A DNA stretch of 22,502 nt from IMG/VR virus record IMGVR_UViG_3300025305_000155, positions 1 to 22,502 of that record; one strand, written 5' to 3'. The notes under the pieces were generated by a model. That model was not told the origin of the DNA. It did no database searches and saw only the letters and a program-made list of their open reading frames with translations. Numbering within the stretch: the stretch's first letter is position 1; each line of letters begins with the position of its first letter. The position numbers and the translations under genes are program-made. This DNA comes from a virus. Below, in pieces: positions 16,941 through 22,502 of this stretch.

Positions 16941-19900
16941 ATGGCATTAAGTGCTGGCGAAGTCACAGCGGTCTTGAAGGCTCGCGACGAGATGACATCC
17001 GTCATCCAGAACGCACAGCGAGTCTTGCAACAGCTAGGCGGGAAAGACATGCCCCAAGTTGGGCAGTCTGCGGGTCGCATGGGCAACGTCCTCAAGACGG
17101 CATTGGGGACGATGGGCGGGTTCATCGGCGCATCGGCGATCATGGGTGCGTTTAGTTCGGCGACCGGCATGGCGAAGTCGGCGGTCATCGGCATGAACGC
17201 CCAGCTTGAAACATCCACGATGCAGTTTGAGACGTTTTTCGGATCGGCATCAAGAGCCAGAGATCACGTCGCATCACTGTTTGAGTTCGCCAAGAAGACC
17301 CCGTTTGAGACCGGGCCGATCATCGCGGCTAGCCGAATGTTGCAGACGTTTGGCGGCGAAGCCTTGAACAGTCTGGAAAACCTTCAGATGATCGGTGACG
17401 CTTCAGCGGCTGTCACTGCCCCGATCAACGAACTCGGGTTCTGGGTTGGTCGACTGTATTCCAACCTCAAGGGAGGACAACCCTTCGGTGAGGCCGCGAT
17501 GCGGTTGCAGGAACTCGCAGTCATGACACCGGAAGCCCGTCAGGAAATGACGCGGCTTCAGAAGTCCGGTGCTGATGCCAATGAAATCTTTGGGGTCTTT
17601 CAGAAGTCACTGGAGAAGTTCTCCGGTGCGATGGCGAAGCAGGAGCGGACATGGAGTGGTGCGACGTCGACCTTTTCCGACAGTGTGCAGATTCTGTCCG
17701 CGCAGGCGTTTGAACCGCTCTTCGTGCTCTTGAAAGACGGACTGCTTCTGATCAATGCGTTCCTGAATCGACCGGAAGTCGAGATATGGGCGACAAAGAC
17801 CGCCGAAGCAATGCAGGTTCTGATCAGAGGAGCACTAGAGGTTATTGTTCCGATTGCGGAGAAGGCTGGGAAAGCCATCATCGGCATGGTCACAGCGCTT
17901 ACGGAACTGAGTCGACCGACCCTCAACACCATTAGGACGTTCGCAGAACTGGCGGCGGGGATGCTTGTGGTCGGCAAAGCCTTCACGATACTCAAGGCGC
18001 AGGTCTTGTCGACGGCGATAGGAGCGAAGGCGCTCACTGCTGCATCAACAGCGTTGAATGCGGCTTTCATCGCTGTGGGTCACTCCCAGCTAATGTTCAC
18101 CGCGAGATTCAAAGCTTTGCTCATCGCTGAAAAGGCTTCAACGCTAGCAACGACTGCGTTGGTGAGAGCCAAGACGCTGCTCGGTCTGGCGATTGGGAAG
18201 ATCAATATCAAGGGTCTTCTGGTTCGTCTGGCCGCGATGATTCCGGTGCTTGGTGGAATGACACTCGGCACAGGCGCTTTGTCAGGAGCACTCGGCTTTT
18301 TGCAAGCGACGTTTGTGCCGCTGACGATTGCCGTGGTTGCAGTCGGAGCAGCGTTCGCCGTCTATAAGTGGCTTGAGTGGATCGGGTTCACCGAGAAACT
18401 GTCTGATGCCTTTGCCGTCTTAAAGGGCTGGCTACAGGGAGTCAGTGCCGAGGAAACGATGGCGGCTCGCGAGGCAGACAAGGCAAGCGAGGCACTCAGC
18501 AAGGAACAGGTCGTTGTCAAGGATCTGGGCGATCAGTTCGCCAAGCTCGCCGACAAAGACATGAAAGCTGCCAACGACAAAGGCACTCTACTGATCCAGA
18601 TGGCCGACAAGCTCAACACGACAACGGTCAAGGCGTCTGTTGCCGTCGACCTGCTCGCTCAAGCAGCACTAGGAGCAGCAGAAGACATGAAGTTGACGCC
18701 ATCAGTAATGAAAGAGATCGCCACGGCAGCGATAGAGCTTCAAGGGAAGGGCGAGGAACTCCCGCCAGTATTGCAGAACATTGTGAATGCGTTTAAGCAG
18801 ATGGAGGACAGTGCCAAGCCTGCTACTGAAGAGAACAAGGCGATGAGTAAGTCTGTGCAAAAGCTGTACGACACCATCACGGCAGCGGGTTCGTTCACGG
18901 TATTCAAGGATATCAACGCTGTCTTGGGAAGGCTAAGTTCCACGCAAAAAGAGAACACCCAGATCATGGACCGGTTGGCCGGGTCGTACCGTGGCATGAA
19001 GGAAGCGACCGGGTTGATCATTCCGGAGATGGAGCAATACATCATTACGCAGGCAGAGTTGAACAGGGAAATTGACATCTTTGAGACAGCATGGGGTCGC
19101 ATGAGCCTGTTTCAGCCGCCACCGTTCCTGCAACTGCTGGACATGCAGATCGACAAGGATTTCAAGCTGTTCGATACCGCGTGGTTCACTGAATCGCTAG
19201 AGACCGTGCAACCTCCCGCGTCGACCATGCAGCATCTCTACGGGTTCGGCAGCGTGCTCGGAAGCAACCTGAAGGGCGGGTTCAAGGATATTGTAGACGG
19301 GCTTCCCGGTACGATCATTGGTGCATTCAAGGGTGGTGGCGGGATTGTCGGTGCGCTCAATGCCATCGGAGCACAGATGGGAGCGAGTCTTGGCGGGAGT
19401 CTTGGTGATGCACTCGGCGCGAAGCTCGGGAAGACTGTGGGGGGAGAAGACAAAGGCGGGATCATGGGAGCCATCGCAGGGATGGCTGGACCTATTGGTA
19501 TGGCGATTGGAGCACTTGCGCCAGTGCTGATTAGTGGATTAAAGAAGCTGTTCGGTGGGCAATCCACACAAGAGCGGATCGAAGAAATCGTTACGAAAGA
19601 TTGGGGTCGGTCGATCAGTAAAGGTCTTGCTGAGACCATCGCAAAAACAGCAGACGATATAGGGTCGGATTGGGGTGCGCTCATGCTCAACCTCTCGGCT
19701 CTTTTTGAAGAAGCCGGTGGCGTCATGGGGTTCGGCATGGATGCCGCCACTCGAAAAACCAGAGATTTATTTGTAGCCGTGTCCACTGGTGTTCTCACCG
19801 TGGAGCAGGCATCGACGTCGTTTGGTAGCGCGTTCAAGATGATCGCTGATGAGGTGGTTGCATCAGGCGAGATCGCCAGTCGGCAATTCGTAGAACTGCT

Positions 19901-21158
19901 TGAGCTTCAGAGGCAGTTTGGGTTTGAGTCCGCAGAGGTGCTGGCGTTTATCTCTGAGCAGAGCGACCGCGTCTTCACCGGGCTTGCGACGATGATCAAG
20001 CCGGTGGTCGAGGAAACAGGCGCACTGACCGTGCGGTTCAACGAGAATGCTGACGCTATCGAGGCAAACAATGCTGAAGTGGCTCGACTGACAGAAGAGC
20101 GTGACAAGCTAACCGTTGGGAGTGAGGCATGGTTGGCAGCGGATCAAAAGCTCAATGAGGCTCTAATCGAGCAGCGCGATCTTGCCGATGAACTCAACAA
20201 TATCATCGCCGACCAGACCGCGCTTTCTGAGGCTAACAGTGAGGAGCTTGAGGCTTTTGCGCTTGTTGCCGTGGGTGCATTCGGCACAGCGGTGCAGGCA
20301 GGCGTTGGGTTTGTTGAAGCAGCAAGGCTCGCCGGTCCAGCCATTGCAGGCATCGCGCTAGCGTTTGAGAATCTGGGGGTGACCAGCGACAATGTCGCCT
20401 TCCAGCACTTGGCACGGTGGAACGAGTTGATCCTTCAAAACGAGGATCTGGTCAACGCGGTTGATGCGTTTGACGATGTGCTTGTGGCGCTGTCGCTGAC
20501 TGGTGGACTGACAGGTGAGTCGCTAGAGTCAATGGGGCTAATGGCGATGGCGCAGTTCGACCGGCTCATTGCCGCTGGGTTTACGCAGAACGAAGCGCTC
20601 GTAATGATGGCACCCAATATCTTTGCGTTGGTTGACGCTTATGAGGAGTTGGGTATACCCATCGACGCTGATACGCAGGCGCTTTTAGACATGGCAATCG
20701 CGAATGGGGCAGTCAGACCAGAGGATCAAGTTAGCGGATGGCAGTTGGTCACAGACGCGATCAACCAGTTGTCGCTCGACCTCCAAGCGTTGATCACCAA
20801 GATCATGGGAGTGCCTGATGCGGCGGTCGATGTGATCTATAACGACCCCGGCCATACGCCGAACGTCCCATCAAGTATCACCGTTGATGTGGACTACCAC
20901 GGACGACGCAGCGGCGAGGGACCAGCGCAGGGAGGAGAAGGCGATAGAGACTTTCAGCATGGTGGCATGGGCGACTTCGGGGCTGGAACCGATGTGACTT
21001 TACACGGGAGAGAGGCTGTGATTCCGCTCGCAGGAGGGTCGGTCCCTGTCGAGATGCGTGGGGACGATGGTGCGGTGCTGTCAGAGTTGCAGGCGTTACG
21101 GGAGGAGTTGGAACTGCTGCCGATCCATCTCCGAGACGCCTTGATCACGAGTCAATAA
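16941..21158 (+). CDS. Tape measure protein, 1405 aa
   Basis: By far the longest gene, directly after G/GT. The N-terminal 250 residues contain a core shared by many tape measures (TAVIGMNAQLETSTMQFETF-like segment and FAKKTPFETGPIIAASRMLQ). Hydrophobic stretches lie at about 330-380 and 430-475 (start MIPVLGGMTLGTGALSGALG), a Gly/Ala-rich membrane-like region at about 770-870, and a coiled coil at about 1030-1100. The end (GGMGDFGAGTDVTLHGREAV) is the usual tape measure C-terminal motif. At about 0.15 nm per residue it predicts a tail near 210 nm. It sets tail length and may form a channel in the host membrane. No peptidase or lysozyme domain seen. The ribosome binding site (TAGGCT) is weak. 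Confidence 0.9.
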   Translation: MALSAGEVTAVLKARDEMTSVIQNAQRVLQQLGGKDMPQVGQSAGRMGNVLKTALGTMGGFIGASAIMGAFSSATGMAKSAVIGMNAQLETSTMQFETFFGSASRARDHVASLFEFAKKTPFETGPIIAASRMLQTFGGEALNSLENLQMIGDASAAVTAPINELGFWVGRLYSNLKGGQPFGEAAMRLQELAVMTPEARQEMTRLQKSGADANEIFGVFQKSLEKFSGAMAKQERTWSGATSTFSDSVQILSAQAFEPLFVLLKDGLLLINAFLNRPEVEIWATKTAEAMQVLIRGALEVIVPIAEKAGKAIIGMVTALTELSRPTLNTIRTFAELAAGMLVVGKAFTILKAQVLSTAIGAKALTAASTALNAAFIAVGHSQLMFTARFKALLIAEKASTLATTALVRAKTLLGLAIGKINIKGLLVRLAAMIPVLGGMTLGTGALSGALGFLQATFVPLTIAVVAVGAAFAVYKWLEWIGFTEKLSDAFAVLKGWLQGVSAEETMAAREADKASEALSKEQVVVKDLGDQFAKLADKDMKAANDKGTLLIQMADKLNTTTVKASVAVDLLAQAALGAAEDMKLTPSVMKEIATAAIELQGKGEELPPVLQNIVNAFKQMEDSAKPATEENKAMSKSVQKLYDTITAAGSFTVFKDINAVLGRLSSTQKENTQIMDRLAGSYRGMKEATGLIIPEMEQYIITQAELNREIDIFETAWGRMSLFQPPPFLQLLDMQIDKDFKLFDTAWFTESLETVQPPASTMQHLYGFGSVLGSNLKGGFKDIVDGLPGTIIGAFKGGGGIVGALNAIGAQMGASLGGSLGDALGAKLGKTVGGEDKGGIMGAIAGMAGPIGMAIGALAPVLISGLKKLFGGQSTQERIEEIVTKDWGRSISKGLAETIAKTADDIGSDWGALMLNLSALFEEAGGVMGFGMDAATRKTRDLFVAVSTGVLTVEQASTSFGSAFKMIADEVVASGEIASRQFVELLELQRQFGFESAEVLAFISEQSDRVFTGLATMIKPVVEETGALTVRFNENADAIEANNAEVARLTEERDKLTVGSEAWLAADQKLNEALIEQRDLADELNNIIADQTALSEANSEELEAFALVAVGAFGTAVQAGVGFVEAARLAGPAIAGIALAFENLGVTSDNVAFQHLARWNELILQNEDLVNAVDAFDDVLVALSLTGGLTGESLESMGLMAMAQFDRLIAAGFTQNEALVMMAPNIFALVDAYEELGIPIDADTQALLDMAIANGAVRPEDQVSGWQLVTDAINQLSLDLQALITKIMGVPDAAVDVIYNDPGHTPNVPSSITVDVDYHGRRSGEGPAQGGEGDRDFQHGGMGDFGAGTDVTLHGREAVIPLAGGSVPVEMRGDDGAVLSELQALREELELLPIHLRDALITSQ

Positions 21159-21161
21159 ACA

Positions 21162-22502
21162 ATGGTAGCTGTTACGATTAAGCTCAACGCCTACTTCAGC
21201 GGCATTGATGCTGACCCCACAGACATCTCCACTGATGTCTCGCTCGGTGCTCAACCGATCAGGGGGAAATACGGTATATCCGGTACAGGCGCGAACGCAC
21301 GGATCGCGAGTACCGGCACCCTGACGTTTTCGATGAACAATTCGGCGACAAACTCAGGTTCTCTGCAAGGGTTTTATAGTCCCGGCCACGCCAACGCTCG
21401 GTCCACTGGCACTGTCGGGTGGCGGCTTGGGCTGGTGCTCTCGCTGGTGTTTACCTATGACGGCACCAACTATGTGAAGTTCACCGGCACGCTGACGGAC
21501 GTTAAGCCTGATGCTGGTCGAAACCAACGACAGACGGTTCGCTGCACGGTAGTGGACTGGATGGATGAAGCCGCTCGCAGCAAGCTGAAAGCGCTCCCTG
21601 TCCAGACGTCGAAACGAGCAGACGAACTGATCTCTACCCTCGTGACCAATTCTGTTGGGCGTCAGCCTATCGCCACATCGTACGGCGTTGGGCGAAGCAC
21701 GTTTGCCTATGCACTGGACAACCTTAATGACAATAAGACCCCTGTGCTATCGGCACTGTCTGACGTCGTCAAGTCCGAGATGGGCTACCTCTACATCAAA
21801 GGCACGACTGATGCAGATGGAGCCAAGGGCGGCTTGCTGACATTTGAAAACCGCATCGCTCGCCTCTCCACTTCAGACGTTGAATATACGTTTGACAACA
21901 GCATGGTCAGGCTCGATGCAAGGCAGTCGAGGTCCGATATTACGAACCATACTTATGTGCAGGTCCATCCTCGCACCCTCGACACAGCGGCGACTGTCCT
22001 CTGGGAACTGACCAGCACGGAAGTTGTGCCAAGTGTGGATGCCGGTGAGACGATCACGGTCATCGCCGAGTTCACCGACAAGATTGTTACGGGGGTCAAT
22101 TTCGGAGCGTCAACGTCAACGACGGCTCGGGGTGCTCAAGTCGCCACGACTAATCTGACGACCCCTTCTAGCGGGACTGACTGGGTCGCTAATTCAGCTT
22201 CAGACGGCTCATCCGTCAATCTTACGTCGTCTGTTGCTGTGACCGTGTCGACCACAGCCGCAAACACAGCGACCTTGCAGATCGTGAACAGTGGCACCGT
22301 CACAGCGTATCTGACGACCCTGCAAGTGCGCGGGATTGCGTTGAAGGATCAGACCTCCACGACAGTGGATGCCTCAAACGCGACGTCGATTACGACCTAC
22401 GGCGAGCAAGACATCCGGATCGATATGCCGTACGAGTCTGATCCAGAACTCGCACTGGCAATCGCCGAATGGCAAAACGAGGCAACGGATCGCGCACGGT
22501 TC
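21162..22502 (+). CDS. Distal tail/baseplate hub-like protein, cut by the window edge
   Basis: The frame is open from the ATG at 21162 to the last base (447 residues seen). The N-terminus (MVAVTIKLNAYFSGIDADPT, then DISTDVSLGAQPIRGKYGIS) and the following VDWMDEAARSKLKALPVQTS and TFAYALDNLNDNKTPVLSAL fit a hub or Dit/Tal-like minor tail protein located after the tape measure. Residues about 290-400 are Thr/Ser/Ala-rich repeats of strands, like a carbohydrate-binding or Ig-like insertion. No Shine-Dalgarno precedes the ATG, 3 bases after the tape measure stop, so coupling is likely. Confidence 0.72.
   Translation, partial: MVAVTIKLNAYFSGIDADPTDISTDVSLGAQPIRGKYGISGTGANARIASTGTLTFSMNNSATNSGSLQGFYSPGHANARSTGTVGWRLGLVLSLVFTYDGTNYVKFTGTLTDVKPDAGRNQRQTVRCTVVDWMDEAARSKLKALPVQTSKRADELISTLVTNSVGRQPIATSYGVGRSTFAYALDNLNDNKTPVLSALSDVVKSEMGYLYIKGTTDADGAKGGLLTFENRIARLSTSDVEYTFDNSMVRLDARQSRSDITNHTYVQVHPRTLDTAATVLWELTSTEVVPSVDAGETITVIAEFTDKIVTGVNFGASTSTTARGAQVATTNLTTPSSGTDWVANSASDGSSVNLTSSVAVTVSTTAANTATLQIVNSGTVTAYLTTLQVRGIALKDQTSTTVDASNATSITTYGEQDIRIDMPYESDPELALAIAEWQNEATDRARF

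Noticed and set aside
19238-19837. 199-residue minus-strand ORF under the tape measure gene
   Set aside because: Pro/Ser-rich shadow of the Gly/Ala-rich region on the plus strand.

Overview
The window is a piece of a double-stranded DNA tailed phage (or prophage) with siphovirus morphology. It holds an XkdF-type prohead protease, a coiled-coil scaffold, a capsid cement protein, a major capsid protein, neck proteins, a tail terminator, a tail tube protein, a frameshifted G/GT tail chaperone, a 1405-residue tape measure protein and the start of a distal-tail protein. There is no contractile sheath. The host cannot be named from the sequence. Starts follow AAGGGGG-type ribosome binding sites, and the early promoters are of the sigma-70 type. 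Terminase, portal, lysis, integrase and replication genes are not in the window.

Layout. (1) Positions 1-560: the end of a protein with a RelA/SpoT-like alarmone synthetase fold, in a frame open to the left edge. (2) Positions 561-7676: about 24 very small genes on both strands. A plus-strand pair (including an excisionase-like HTH protein) converges on a ten-gene minus-strand block (3345 to 1087). Across a 278-base divergent gap lies a twelve-gene plus-strand block ending in an HD-domain alarmone-hydrolase-like gene. (3) Positions 7677-7835: an intrinsic terminator and the late-operon leader. (4) Positions 7836-22502: the virion operon, all on the plus strand, ending in a gene cut by the window edge.

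The most striking feature is the control system of region 2. Twelve copies or variants of the palindrome AATGATA(C/G)TATCATT lie upstream of twelve transcription units, seven on plus and five on minus. Eight are exact. Each lies so that its centre forms the -10 hexamer (TACTAT, TAGTAT or TATAAT), and most have TTGACT exactly 17 bases upstream. Five share the longer box TTGACTTTCTAG. The promoter and the operator are thus the same sequence, so one DNA-binding protein could switch all the small genes at once. None was seen among the virion genes. The regulator is not identified. The HTH protein at 850-1083 is a candidate, but it could lie outside the window.

Other points of interest: a RelA/SpoT-like synthetase domain and an HD hydrolase-like protein in one phage region; a CgeB-like glycosyltransferase inside the tail module; an exported small protein inside the neck/tail module; an exact A-AAA-AAC -1 frameshift site; a terminator inside the late operon; and several genes of 20-59 residues missed by ordinary ORF length limits.
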